Below, piece by piece: positions 11,573 to 23,200 of a stretch of DNA of 64,000 nt. Position 1 is the stretch's first letter. Each line of letters starts with the position of its first letter. The translations under genes were made by a program, and so were the position numbers. The notes below the pieces were generated by a model. The model saw nothing but the letters and a program-made list of their open reading frames with translations. It was not told where the DNA came from and did not search any database. Where the stretch lies: assembly GCA_028023455.1 (NCBI GenBank), contig JAQFVV010000042.1, forward strand, positions 7,773,922-7,837,921, in the 5' to 3' direction. Source of the stretch: Epiperipatus broadwayi (taxonomy: Eukaryota > Onychophora > Udeonychophora > Euonychophora > Peripatidae).

Positions 11573-13395
11573 ATAACACCCGCACAATAAACAAAAAAGA
11601 CTCTTGTATAACATTGTCATGAAAGTGGAATATGTAATTTATATATTAATTATTGAGTATTAATGTATTAATATTGTGTTTTCTCCTAATAATATCAGCT
11701 TAGCGATAAGTTTGAGCATTATGATTATGATCTCCCAGGTTGAAAGTATTGCTCAGCAAGTTATTAGTTGTGAAATAAATTTTGATCTTATCTTGGGAAG
11801 TGGATTAACACAACTTATAAAATCACGTAGCTAGAGAAAAGAAAAGAAGCTAAATTTGATAAAGTTACAGATAATAATTCTAGGAAAAGAGGCTTACAAG
11901 ATTCTAATTGATCAATTGCGAATCTCCTTTAATGCACAACACAATAAAATTAATGAAAAAAAAAATTGAATTTTAAATATTCAAATTTAAAAAAAAAAAT
12001 GAACCGGAGATAGAATAATAATCAGTCATATGGAGCTTAAATATAAAATAAATTAAAAAAAAAAAAAAAGGTTTTAATGTATAAATAAAAAAAATGTTCT
12101 CTATATAAGTAATGTAATCGAAGAAAATGAGAATTGTTTGCAATCTGTTACTCATAAGTTCATGTAAAAAGCTACATTATCATTACTCACTACAATGTGT
12201 GTTAATTGTTTGAATGTAGACAATATCCTTCATCAATGAACTTTTTTTTATTCATTCTTTAAAAAAAATTTATAGTTTTCATTTTCTGCGTATAATATTA
12301 CGAACGTCTTCTTTTAGCTCATTATTCTAAATTGTAAACTATGTAAATTAAAAAAGAGAAACAATATTATAAAAAAAAAGAAAAAGAGAAACTATGTAAA
12401 TTCAAGGCTTACAGATATGGATTCAACCAGTCCCTTCTTTACATCAAAGAGAATGGCTGAGAGTGAATGGCGTAGTGAAATTACACTACAAAAATATAAT
12501 TCTTTCTTCAGTTCTGCAATGCATTACTTTATAATTATTGTGTAAAATGTTCTTTTATTTTCATTAAGATTACCAAATGTATAAATAAGTTAATGTGAAT
12601 AAAATATTTCCTTCAATTCACAATGTGTAATGTGTTGGTGCATAAAGTTTAGCAAAAGTCAGAAAACTCTCACTTCAATCTATTGACTTTCAGGAAGCCT
12701 TATTTTGTCTTACCATATATAAAAAAATTCAAATAATATTAGAAACCAGAATATAAATACTTTATAACTTATAATTTAAATGCCATATACAACTGTAATA
12801 TAAATAAATAATTAGAACTTTTACCATTTGATTTATTAAGTGATTTTTTTTTTTTAAAAAAGTGGTTATTATTATATATATATGATCATTATTTTAAATG
12901 TACGAAACTCTTTTAAGTCATATAACAACATTATATCATGAAGCACTTTTTTAATTAATAACACTTTTAAATATTTGTTTTTTAAATGTTAATAACATAT
13001 ATAGTATATTTGATTAAATATATATTTTTACATTTTTTCAATAAAAAAATTAGTAAAACAAACTATTGTATAACAAATACTTGTTTAACATTTTAATTGG
13101 CGATTTAATCTTTATTACCTTTTAAAATGCACAGTCCATTAAAACACTTATTTATAATTTACTACTCATTAATAAATTATAAACAAAGCGATTATACGCT
13201 CATTTTTAAAAAAATAACGATTAATTATTTATTCAACCATCAATATTTTATACAGATTTTTTAATTATATATATTTTATAAGACACTATATATGTGCATA
13301 TTTAACTGTATATGCTTGCATTTGTATATGTGCAAAATAATAAATTGTTCTCTATACTCTTCAGATTTCTCACTACTAATTATCTTTTTTTTTTT
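11573..13395. other. AT-rich DNA without recognisable gene
   Basis: Homopolymer A tracts and TA runs dominate (for example 11957-12070 and 12874-12884). The openings on the minus strand near 11973-12155 encode only Ile/Phe/Tyr-rich text of the kind AT-rich noise gives. Nothing else could be supported. Confidence 0.7.
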
Positions 13396-13530
13396 ATCCT
13401 GAATGGTTTAGTGCAATGATAAAATAGCAGATCTAGAGCAGGATTGATAGATCGTAGCTCTGCTTTGCTCTTCTGATGCTCGAATTTCATAGGAACTCCC
13501 GAGCAATAAATTATTCGATTTTTTGAAGTA
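13396..13530 (+). repeat. tRNA-like SINE, copy 1 (with internal insertion)
   Basis: The sequence tggtttagtgcaatgataaa resembles an RNA polymerase III box A. It is followed after a decayed or inserted middle by gctcgaatttcatagga, which resembles a box B, and then by cgagcaataaattattcga. The same series of words occurs at 56783-56868 without the roughly 45-bp middle insertion, so this is a dispersed repeat rather than a single tRNA relic. No tail or target duplication was identified. Confidence 0.5.
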
Positions 13531-16500
13531 CCAAATTTATTATAAAAATTTGCTAAACCTAAATTTCCCTTTTTATAAATATTTGAACTTATTAATAAAA
13601 TTAAAATCTTGATAATTTTAAAATCTAGTTCATTCACATTATTTTAGTTTTTTTTTTTTTTTTACAGTTATCGTTAAATTTAAACTATAGGCTCAATATC
13701 TGTAGGAGTATATCTCCGTCACCAGTAAGGAAAGCAGCATCATATTATAATTGTACAGTCAACACCCTGATATTCATAGGAATAATTTAGCTAGATATTT
13801 ATCAACCAATACAGATAATTAACCAAATTGACCAAAAAAAAAAAAAAATCTAAGCCTGCTAGTGACCTAAAAAATAAATCAATTCTAATGTCACTCAACT
13901 AAGATTCAAAGACTGTGAATATGGCTATAATACTTTCAAATTTGTGTTGTTGTTTTTTTAATTTGTAGACACATTGTTGTGACAACATTAATTTTTAATG
14001 AAGTAAATGTAATTATTTTGTAATGAATTTGGTCAATTAAATTGTTGTGCCCATTATGTTACTTTGATGCTTGAACATCATTTGATTTTATGAGCAAATG
14101 ATTATAATAATCATTATTATTGAATGATAGAAATATAAAATACATTTTGTATGGATATATATTAAATTTTCTCTTTAAAGATAGATGAAGTAACCAGACT
14201 ATGCTGATAATTATTAGAGGTGGTAATTTCTTATTATTTAATATATTCATGGAATATAGAAAGATTTTTACTTTTGAATTAAATAAAAGAGAATTTTTTA
14301 TATCTCAAATTTACATTTATTATTATTACAGTACACTGAAATTGTGATTTGTAAATGTTCTGTATCAATGAACATTACTTCAATTATATGCTATATTCCT
14401 CCTTCCATGTAAATAACAAAAATAAACATTAAAATTTCGTAAGTTTAACAAATTTTTTGATATGGCAGCAGCTATTTTTTTGTTCTGTCGAGCTCATATG
14501 AAAACATATTTATTAATAATGTTTGTCTGGATTATGTGGAAAATACATAATTTTATTTATTGCTTTGATGTGTTACAGTATTTTGCATAATAAAATGTCT
14601 TCTAAACATAAAATTAGAAGTTTTACAGAATTAAAAAAAATTATAAAACATCTTTAAATAAATGAGAGTTTTTGATTTAATACAGGCTGGGAAAAAAAGT
14701 TGAATGTTAATGTATTGCACCAGAAATCTGTGACCTTGGGTACCAGCAAGTAGAAGTAACTGTATAGAAGTTCATATGAATGTAAAAACATCAAAATAAT
14801 TGGATAAACTAGTCTGCTAATAATAAAACTTCTATTACATTTTCACAAGGTGGGGAGGGGAGAGTTACTGATGAAAAAGAATATCATTCAAAGTGTGTTT
14901 AATTGCAATGAATGTCTGACACTTCACTAGTTATTTAAAAAAAAAAATAGAGACAGTAAACTAAGTTTTTTATTATTAATTTTTGGGCGAGTGTGAATGA
15001 CAGAATACATACATTAGAAAAAAATATTTGTAAATGTATTACCTCAATTTATTATTAATAACTACGTTTTTATTTTTTTAAAATTGTGTTTACACTATAA
15101 CCTTAATTTATATATCCACACTATACACATAAAAAAAGCATTTGTGTTATATATATATGGACATGTTGAAAAATACTGCACACTTGCATTTTTAGTAAGC
15201 AATATATACTCTATAGTAATCAAAACTTCTCAACAAAATATCTGCTATACATGATATATAATGTATGCAAGGAAGTTTGCAACAATGTATAGTGGATATC
15301 ATGGTTATCCTATGCTCAAAAACAAAAATATACATGCAACATAATGATACTATGAATTGCTTAATTTTAATAAAGTTCTAATCATTTAAGGTTTACGTTG
15401 TTTATGACTTATCTATAAATATGAGATACTAGAATAAATTTTATTAAAACAATATCATAATATTTTATTTTGAGACCTTTTAACATACATTCAAAGCAGA
15501 GCTGCTATTGTTACCATAAAATAATGATCACAAACCATTCGTTTTCTGTTAAGTATTTGTAGTAATGATTTGAGCAGTTTGTAAAATATTTTTATTCTAA
15601 GTTGAATTTATTAAATCTTTTTGTGGTCTGAATGCTATTTTGTGACACTAGTGATGGTGTTCATCAGGCTCATGCAGTTATCCTTAACATTAATTTTCTA
15701 GTTTTGCATTCATTTGCTGACAAAAATTGGAACTAAAAGAATATTGATTTATTAATTTAAAATGAAAAGCATAAGATGTCAGTATTAAACAAAAAAAACT
15801 TTATAAAAAATTAGCTGATATCCGTCAATTGGCAGTTTTGTGTTCTTTATGCCCGAGAGTGCTTGTGAGCATTTTGAATGTATTCACTTTTTATTAAATT
15901 TCAAAAATAAAAATGTATATTTTTCCATAGTTTGCTTACATATTTATGATTATTTTTGCAGAATGTTTGTGTACTATTTATTATTTTAGAAGAATAATAT
16001 GATTAAATTCAGATTTCAAATAAAAATATTTACTTTTAGAAGAAGACAAATCAAGAGAAATCAATAACATATAGCCACCTGTGAGAACTTTTGTCCATCT
16101 TTTTTTTTTGTTATATGTCAACAATGAAAACATATATTTTCTGTAGTTTGTTTACATATTTATAATTATATTTTGCAGAATGTTTGTGTATTATTTAATT
16201 TTTTATAAGAAAAATGTTATTAGATTCAGATATTATTATTAGAAGACAAGTCAAGAAAAATCAATAATGTATAAGGCAACTTTTAATTGACCAGAAAAAA
16301 AAACTTTTATATTGACTATAGCAGATTAATTTTTGTCATTTTCTTTAAAATTATACATAGTATTTTAAATTTTTAATAGAATATTGTTAGCCTTAAGTAG
16401 TTTAACAATGATTAATTCTGGTTTTTTACTTTAATATTTTTACAAGCAATGTGATAAGTAAAAATAATATTTTTAATAATACTTTTTCATTTGTAGATAT

Positions 16501-16665
16501 ATATTTCTAACAAATAATTCAATTTTCTGAAAATATAATAAAGAATAAAGATAAATTTCATAAAATGAAAAATTATAATTTCCAACCTGCCACTGAAGCT
16601 GTCAAAAAAATAACTATTGAAGAATTAATAAATAAATTTAAGAAAAAAAAAGTATTTACAAAATA
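13531..16665. other. AT-rich DNA; one ~215-bp tandem duplication
   Basis: No gene is seen. A decayed tandem duplication lies at about 15905-16090 and 16125-16300. Both units carry 'atagtttg(c/t)ttacatattta' followed by 'ttgcagaatgtttgtgta' and then an 'agaagacaa(a/g)tcaaga' block. The remainder is AT-rich intergenic sequence with poly-A/T runs. Confidence 0.65.
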
Positions 16666-17157
16666 ATAATAATTATTATTATTATTATTAATTTATTTAT
16701 TATCATTAATCAAACAATACATATATATATATAAGAGAAATACTCCAAACAAGATAAACTTGTGCTAGGAGTCATACTTAAATTATTAATTACAACTAAA
16801 AAATACATTATTATACTAAAAATACTAAAAAAAATAAATCAAAAATATATACACATAAAATAAAACATATATATATATATTAGTTAATCAATATACTACA
16901 AATGAGACAACCAAAATTCAAATATTTTTTAAACATATAAAAAGATAAATGATCAACATCTATTGAGCAGTCAGTAATAAAAGAATTAAAGAGCTTGAAT
17001 TCATTGTAATTAAATTGCTTATGACTGCTTTCTAAAGAAAAATCTGAAAGTGCCAGTTGAAATTTGTTAGCCAAGTGGGTACCAATTGATTGATATTTTA
17101 CAACACAATAAAAAACATTGAAGATATATATCAATAAGTATTCTAAACATATATAGT

Positions 17158-17756
17158 TTAAAAAGAGATAGCACACAAGAATTGATATATATTATGCACA
17201 GAAATCAATCTAAGCCTACCAAAAATAATACATATTGTATAATTTTGCAAAGTATATAATTGATATAGTGAGTAATCAGTAGAGCCACCCCAAATGAAAA
17301 TATTATAGCATAATATACTTTGATAACAAGCAAAATATATAGTCATCAAAGTAGATCTAGGTAAGAATTTTACCAGATAATAAAACAAGTAATTAATTTT
17401 ACATAACCGGGAATATAAGTAGATAATGTGTTTTGATCAAGATAATTTAGAATCACTGTAGATACCCAAATAACAATAATTATCAACAAAACTAATATTA
17501 CAACATGTAAAAATACTATTTGAATGAAGCTTATATTGATTACAAATCCTAATACTAAGTGAATGTGTGGAGAATTTATAAGAAAATAGAATACCTCTGG
17601 TTTTTTACATTTTACAGTTAAACAATTTGTCATAAGCCACTTACTTATTGATTCTAGATCATTATTAATTAGTTGATTTAGTATACTATATGAAATAGCA
17701 TCACAAGACAGAACAATATTATCAGAAAATCCATAAATCTTTGAATTCGATGACAA
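17158..17756 (-). pseudogene. LINE reverse transcriptase palm-thumb and C-terminal fragments
   Basis: Two overlapping open frames (17370-17756 and 17158-17388) continue the LINE. The first has GFSDNIVLSCDA, a decayed FADDTVL active-site loop, and ISKWLMTNCLTVKCKKPEVF, typical of the region after motif C. The second has YFACYQSILCYNIFIWGGST, the usual C-terminal block before the end of the ORF. The altered active site and the frame break show it is inactive. Confidence 0.75.
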
Positions 17757-17870
17757 ATTTAAAATGTCATTTATATATCTATATATATTAAAAATAGTAT
17801 AGGGCGAAGTATAGAACCTTGTGGAACTCCATGATTAACCAATCTAAAATCACCAATAATACTAGGCATT

Positions 17871-18167
17871 TTAGTAGCTTACTTCCTGTCTTTCATATAA
17901 CCTAACAACCAAGAAGTTAAAATGATCTCTAAAACCATATGAATACAAACAATAAATTAAAACTGTATGATTAACAGAGTCAAATGCTTTGGACAAATCC
18001 AAATAAACCGCTACTGTCTTGAGGCCCTTATTAAGTAACAATGTTAAATTATGTACATGGTTATAAATAATATCTAAAGTACTCTTTCCAGCAACAAATC
18101 CAAACTGATGCACAAAAATCACTTTATGAATATTCAAAAATGATATCATCTTATCCTTAACCATCAT
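17871..18167 (-). pseudogene. LINE reverse transcriptase, fingers/palm fragment
   Basis: This 98-codon open stretch contains HQFGFVAGKSTLDIIYN, the usual 'Q.GFR.G.ST.D.i' block. It continues with VAVYLDLSKAFDSVNHTVL, the RT motif A carrying a catalytic Asp. The following GVPQGS block is in another frame just downstream on the minus strand (about 17840-17800), so a frameshift has broken the gene. It is part of the LINE at 16666-19210. Confidence 0.85.
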
Positions 18168-18655
18168 TTAAAATAATTTAGCAACAATCGAAATTATAGA
18201 AATAGGTCTATAATTATTAATAATCAATGGATCACCTTTTTTAAAAATGGGTGTAATATCTCCTACTTTTAAACATTCAGTAAATACACCAAAAGATAAA
18301 GATAATTAAATAAGTAAACCAAAATAAGTATAAAAGTTAATTTATTATCTTTCACAATTTGGGATGTTAACTCATCTAATCGAGAAGAGTGAACACTTTT
18401 TAAATTATTAATTAGGCATGATAACAGAAATGTCTGAACAAAAGAAAGAATCAGAAATAAGTTTAGGAGTCCTATTATTAATAGATGGTTCCATATGTGG
18501 CCTATATACAAAGTAATTGTTAAAAAGGATCAGCCACATATTTTTCATTACCTTGTACCTCTAGCATGACATTATTATCCTTAATATAAGTAATTTGATT
18601 AGATTTTTTAACCAAAGAGTTTAGTGTCTTCTACATCAAAGACATATTTTTATTA

Positions 18656-18934
18656 AAACAGGAAAAACTCCATATGTATTGCCACTCAATGCAAGTGAGA
18701 GTAATCAATGGATGCCAGAAGGCTTGTGCATAAAATTCCCATCTAGTGCCTACTCATCCAATATCCCCAGATTAGTTTCTGGCTTGTGGCCTTTGTCAGT
18801 GAGGAACCTTGGATCTGAAAGCACTGCACCTAGATCTTGCTTGTCTTGAGTGGTAATACGTATGGAGAGTTTTGCCTGTTTTAATAACAGTTATAAGCAA
18901 GCATAAGAAATGGTTATCATGTGATGTTTATTGG
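18656..18934 (+). mobile_element. Hairpin-family retroposon, 279 bp, inserted in a LINE
   Basis: An exact 13-bp direct repeat, catatttttatta, at 18643-18655 and 18935-18947 flanks the insert. On the minus strand the LINE linker frame reads across the empty site. The head (18656-18695) is inverted relative to 18840-18883, so the RNA or DNA can fold with a loop of about 145 bp. A 51-bp tail follows and contains atggttatcatgtgatgttt. The loop contains the family words aatcaatggatgccagaagg and ggcttgtggcctt, shared with 37481-38416. Confidence 0.8.
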
Positions 18935-19169
18935 CATATTTTTATTACAAAGAAATTCCCTATAATAACTTGATTTTGCTATTTTATTATCTCATTTAAT
19001 CTCTTTATTAATCTGCTTTAAAATAATGGAACTATTGGGATGTTTTAACCTATTTTTAAAATTAATTTTTTCAATCAACCAATCTGAAACCCATAGAGAA
19101 TGCTTTCTATTCTTATTATTTAATTTAACATGACAAGTAGCTTTATCAATTAAAGAACAACAAATATTC

Positions 19170-19690
19170 TGAAACTTTAAAAAACCTTTAGCTATAATAA
19201 TACTGGAAAAGATTACTGCATGGTTTCAGCAGCTACAAAGCGTCCTTGACATAATCCCTACAGATCATCCACCCCTCACATATGGATATCTAGTATCATT
19301 AGCACACTCAGCACAAATCAATGTTAGAACTACAACATTCACATTTGATAGCAAATATACATACTGGCAGACATATGAGTTGATCAACCCAACTACAAAC
19401 AACCAGACCTTTAGCCCAATGTTGGGAGTAAACAACAAGCAACTGCTTAAAAACTTCAGAAAATGGTCAATGCAACTGAAGTTCTTTGACTTCTTGATCA
19501 AGCTAAATCTATTTGCACTACCAACATCCTATTTCTTATAATACCATCATAATTATAGATCTATAGACACATTATTGCAACCTATACCATGTTGCTGAAG
19601 AAACACAACACATATTTTACAATTGTGTAGCACTAAATACTACATGAAACAATATGCTAAATATTGGTGATGGTGGTGGCAGCAACAATA
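19170..19690 (+). pseudogene. Unidentified ORF fragment of about 113 codons, perhaps LINE-derived
   Basis: An open plus-strand frame without a Met start runs from about 19201 to the stop at 19541-19543. It has protein-like composition, with Trp, Pro and Gln unlike the Ile/Phe-rich noise around it; short words are LTYGYLVSLAHSAQ and FRKWSMQLKFFDFL. About 40 bases further, another frame reads AEETQHIFYNCVAL, like the zinc-binding tail (zf-RVT, 'C..C...ET..H.F..C') of some LINE reverse transcriptases, although the first Cys pair is not visible. I do not recognise the main part. Confidence 0.4.
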
Positions 19691-19876
19691 ATATTAATAA
19701 CACACAAGTAATATTCATATATTATTAATACAAAATAAATATATAATAAACAAAACATTATTCAATATATTAACATTTTAACAAAAATATACAATAAAGA
19801 AAATTACAATTCAGAATCAAAATATGAAAAAATATATAAATACATGTTATCTACATATATAAATAATAGTAAATTC

Positions 19877-19877
<1 letters not shown>

Positions 19878-19955
<78 letters not shown>
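19878..19955. repeat. (AAT)n microsatellite
   Basis: About 25 uninterrupted AAT units directly precede the inverted array that begins near 19956. Confidence 0.95.
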
Positions 19956-21046
19956 TATAAATAAGCATTTATTTTTATAGTGTCTGCATACAATTGTAAT
20001 TACATTCGAATATCAGCCTTTCAAGCTAATTGTGCAAACGCTTTGCAAGTGTTAATAATAAATGAATACTTTCCGACCAATACAAGATATAGAATTTATG
20101 CAGGAATAAAAAGGAATCCTCTTATTGCTATGACTCAAATATTTATATATGAGCAAATCTGAAGTACTGGCACAGAAAGTGTGACAATAGAACAGTCACT
20201 ATAAATTACTATATACAATGTCTGAATGAATGACGTTGATGAAATTGTCTAGAATTTACTAAACGTCATTCCAACTGAAACTTAATCATATATATATAAA
20301 TAAGCATTTATTTTTATAGCGTCTGCATACAATTGTAATTACATTCGAATATCAACCTTTCAAGCTAATTGTGCAAACGCTTTGTGAGTGTTAATAATAA
20401 ATGAATACTTTGCTTATTTATATATATGATTAAGTTTTAGTTGGAATGACTTTAGTAAATTCTAGACAATTTCATCGACGTCATTCATTCAGACATTGTA
20501 TATAGTAATTTAAAGTGACTGTTCTATTGTCATACTTTCTGTGCCAGTACTTCAGATTTGCTCATATATAAATATTTGAGTCGTAGGAATAAAAGGATTC
20601 CTTTTTATTCCTGCATAAATTCTATATCTTGTATTGGTCGGAAAGTATTCATTTATTATTAACACTCACAAAGCGTTTGCACAATTAGCTTGAAAGGCTG
20701 ATATTCAAATGTAATTACAATTGTATGCAGACGCTATAAAAATAAATGCTTATTTATATATATGATTAAGTTTCAGTTGGAATGACATTTAGTAAATTCT
20801 AGACAATTTCGTCAACGTCATTCATTCAGACATTGTATATAGTAATTTAAAGTGACTGTTCTATTGTCACACTTTCTGTGCCAGTACTTCAGATTTGCTC
20901 ATATATAAATATTTGAGTCATAGGAATAAGGGGATTCCTTTTTATTCCTGCATAAATTCTATATCTTGTATTGGTTGGAAAGTATTCATTTATTATTAAC
21001 ACTCGCAAAGCGTTTGCACAATTAGCTTGAAAGGCTGATATTCGAA
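19956..21046. repeat. Inverted array of a ~340-bp unit (U1, U2 forward; U3, U4 reverse)
   Basis: U1 (19962-20300) and a truncated U2 (20301-20411) read forward. U3 (20412-about 20750) and a truncated U4 (about 20751-21046) read in reverse, so the centre near 20411 is a dyad. Shared words include taagcatttatttttatag, caagctaattgtgcaaacgc and ccaatacaagatatagaatt. A 60-codon frame is open in U1 (19980-20162) and in the matching strand of U4 (20889-21188, extended by the repeat), with short words such as FQANCANAL and NTRYRIYAG. The array ends in (AAT)n on both sides. I find no match to a known element type. Confidence 0.8.
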
Positions 21047-21047
21047 T

Positions 21048-21102
<55 letters not shown>

Positions 21103-21118
21103 CAACAACAACAATAAC

Positions 21119-21183
<65 letters not shown>
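21047..21183. repeat. (AAT)n microsatellite with AAC interruption
   Basis: About 45 trinucleotide units, with an aac/aat mixed section near 21100-21118. It replaces the last part of repeat unit U4. It also abuts the 3' end of the LINE at 21184-23200, so it may have started as that LINE's ATT tail. Confidence 0.9.
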
Positions 21184-21184
<1 letters not shown>

Positions 21185-23200
21185 TCAATTCAATTAATTT
21201 ATTAATATTTCAACAGTTAATAAAACCATTTAAAATTAAATTGAAAGGCTGAATCCTCTTGCATGCCTTCTAGAATGCTTATCTGACAGCCAATCAGATG
21301 TAATGATAGCTGTCTGAGGAGCAGAGCTCTCAAGTCAAGATACAATATAGAAATTTTACAAGAAAAGGATGGTTCCACCCTTCTCTTTACTTAACTTTCT
21401 ATATATATATATAAGCCAGTCTAAAGCATTTTGACCTGAGAGCATGAAGCTTTAAACATCTTCACAGTTAACTCACTGCATATTATTAATAAACATCCAA
21501 TGCGAACTCTTATGATTTACTACGAAGGAATTTTTCAGATATTATGAATTGACAGTAACATATGTACATAATATTTACTTTATAAAGCGGTGAGTAGTTT
21601 TGATATTTGACAAAGTAATTGTTGTTTCCTCAACAAATGTCTTTAGATCTACTAAAAATATATCAATATCATTAAAAAATATATTATAAAAATTTGGTAG
21701 TCTGTATAATGCTGCCAAATATAAAGTTTCACATTTATATTTATTAATGCCAAATAAATTCTTACTCCTTGTATATACACGAGGAACTCTTATTAATATT
21801 TTTGAAATACAACTATGTAAAAAAAAATTTCCATGAATGATTAAATAAAAAAATTTCATATCATGAATCACTTTTCTGTGAAACAAATTTATGCAAACAT
21901 CTTTTGCATTAATCATATTAGTGAATTTACTATATATTGACTGTAATTTATCTATATGAGATAACTTATCCGAGTTCCATATTATTGAACTATATTCCAT
22001 TATAGAAAGTACAAGTGTTTTAAACAAATGTATTTTAACAAAAATATTAAAGTAACATCTATTACGAAGAATAAAACCCATTATTTTATTGGCTTTACAT
22101 AAAATATTATTCATATGAGTCGTAAAAGATCCATTTTGAATGAACCATATTCCAAGATCTTTATAATACTTTTTATATTCAGTAGTTTCATTATTTATAT
22201 AATACGAGCCCACATAGTATTGAACTTTCTTTGTATATGTAACAGCACAATATTTCTCTATATTTATGTGCATGTTATTCTTTAAACACTATTCATAAAA
22301 GCTATCTATATAACATTGAAGCTGTAAATTATCCTTATAACAAGTAATTAATTTAAATATTTGACAATCATCAGCATATGATAATAGACTATTTTTCACT
22401 GTATATCTATCCAACTCATTCATATATACTGCAAATAATAATGGTACCAACACACCACCTTATGGAGCACCTAATTCATTAGTATATGTATGTGAAAAGG
22501 TCTATTTTGTAAAAATGACATAAACCAATTTAACAAATTCAATGAGAAGCCCATATCAGACATTTTAATGAATAATTCTATCAAAAGCTCTACTTAAATC
22601 AAAATAAATTACATCAAGTTGTACATGATTATTTACAGAATGGGCAATATGATCATGTATAGTTAGTAAATTTGTTTCAACAGATCTACATGGTAAAAAT
22701 CCATGTTGAAAACTTGAAACCAACAAATTAACTTGACCAATAATACCATTATGTATACACTTCTCAAATATTTTTGAAAAAATAGATAAAACTGAGATTG
22801 GTCTATAGTTAGAAACTTCTGAATAATAACCTTTTTAATGTATTGGTATAACCTTAGTAATTTTCAAGTAAGAAGGAAAAATACCTGTTTCAATTGAAAG
22901 ATATATTCCAGAGGACATGACAGAATCTTCATACAATCTTTTATTAAAAAGGCAGAAATATTACCAAAACCAGGACTAGAATTTATGCTTATTTGATTAA
23001 CAGCTTTTTAAATATCTTCTTTAGTTATAAATCCTATTTTAATGTCATATCCTAAAATTTCTCTGTTTATTCTCATTCTCATCATTTACATCATTAAAAA
23101 GTATATCCAGCATTGAAAAATAATCATAAAATTGATTAACATCAGGCATTAAAGATGAACTTATTGGGTTTTTAGATTTATTAATACTAAAATCCTTCAT
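21184..23200 (-). mobile_element. Jockey/CR1-like LINE, decayed, with (ATT)n tail
   Basis: The minus strand from 23200 to 21575 reads through a non-LTR RT. Motifs in order are NYRPISVLSIFSKIFEK, SFQHGFLPCRSVETNLLTI, LDVIYFDLSRAFDRI, a damaged GAP.GGVLVPLLFAVYMNEL and SYADDCQIFK with both catalytic Asp residues. The longest C-terminal frame is at 21575-22273. The stretch 21184-21575 would be the 3' UTR, followed by (ATT)n. Several stops and frame changes make it inactive. No endonuclease is seen, so it is 5'-truncated near 23200. Confidence 0.85.
21575..22273 (-). pseudogene. LINE reverse transcriptase C-terminal domain (232 codons)
   Basis: This is the longest open piece of the LINE at 21184-23200. 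Near its start DLGIWFIQNGSFTTHMNNI, then CKANKIMGFILRNRCYF, then FKTLVLSIMEYSSIIWN form the block that follows the RT palm in jockey and CR1-like LINEs ('DLGV.....L.F..H......KA...LGFI.R......F.....L..SLV.S.LEY.S.+W'). RT motif C lies just upstream in another frame (about 22350-22380). There is no start codon context for a separate protein; it is a fragment. Confidence 0.8.

Larger units (their letters stand above)
16666..19210 (-). mobile_element. CR1-superfamily-like LINE, decayed, with ATT tail
   Basis: On the minus strand the linker, RT and C-terminal regions of a non-LTR retrotransposon follow each other from about 19210 to 16880, in broken frames. The linker reads RKHSLWVSDWLIEKINFKNR. 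RT carries DLSKAFDSVNHTVLIY, then GVPQGSIL.PILFLIYI, then a degenerate active-site loop, GFSDNIVL, with one catalytic Asp lost. The C-terminal part has SILCYNIFIWGG. The 3' end sits beside (ATT)n at 16666-16695, probably its tail. The element is interrupted at 18656-18934. No endonuclease domain is visible, so it is 5'-truncated. The clade call is tentative. Confidence 0.8.

Noticed and set aside
19265-19501. 78-codon minus-strand ORF
   Set aside because: Lies opposite a more protein-like plus-strand frame and has no recognisable motif; treated as its shadow.
20889-21188. 99-codon ORF with a poly-Tyr run
   Set aside because: The Tyr run is just the (AAT)n tract read in reverse; only the repeat-unit part is discussed, under the inverted array.
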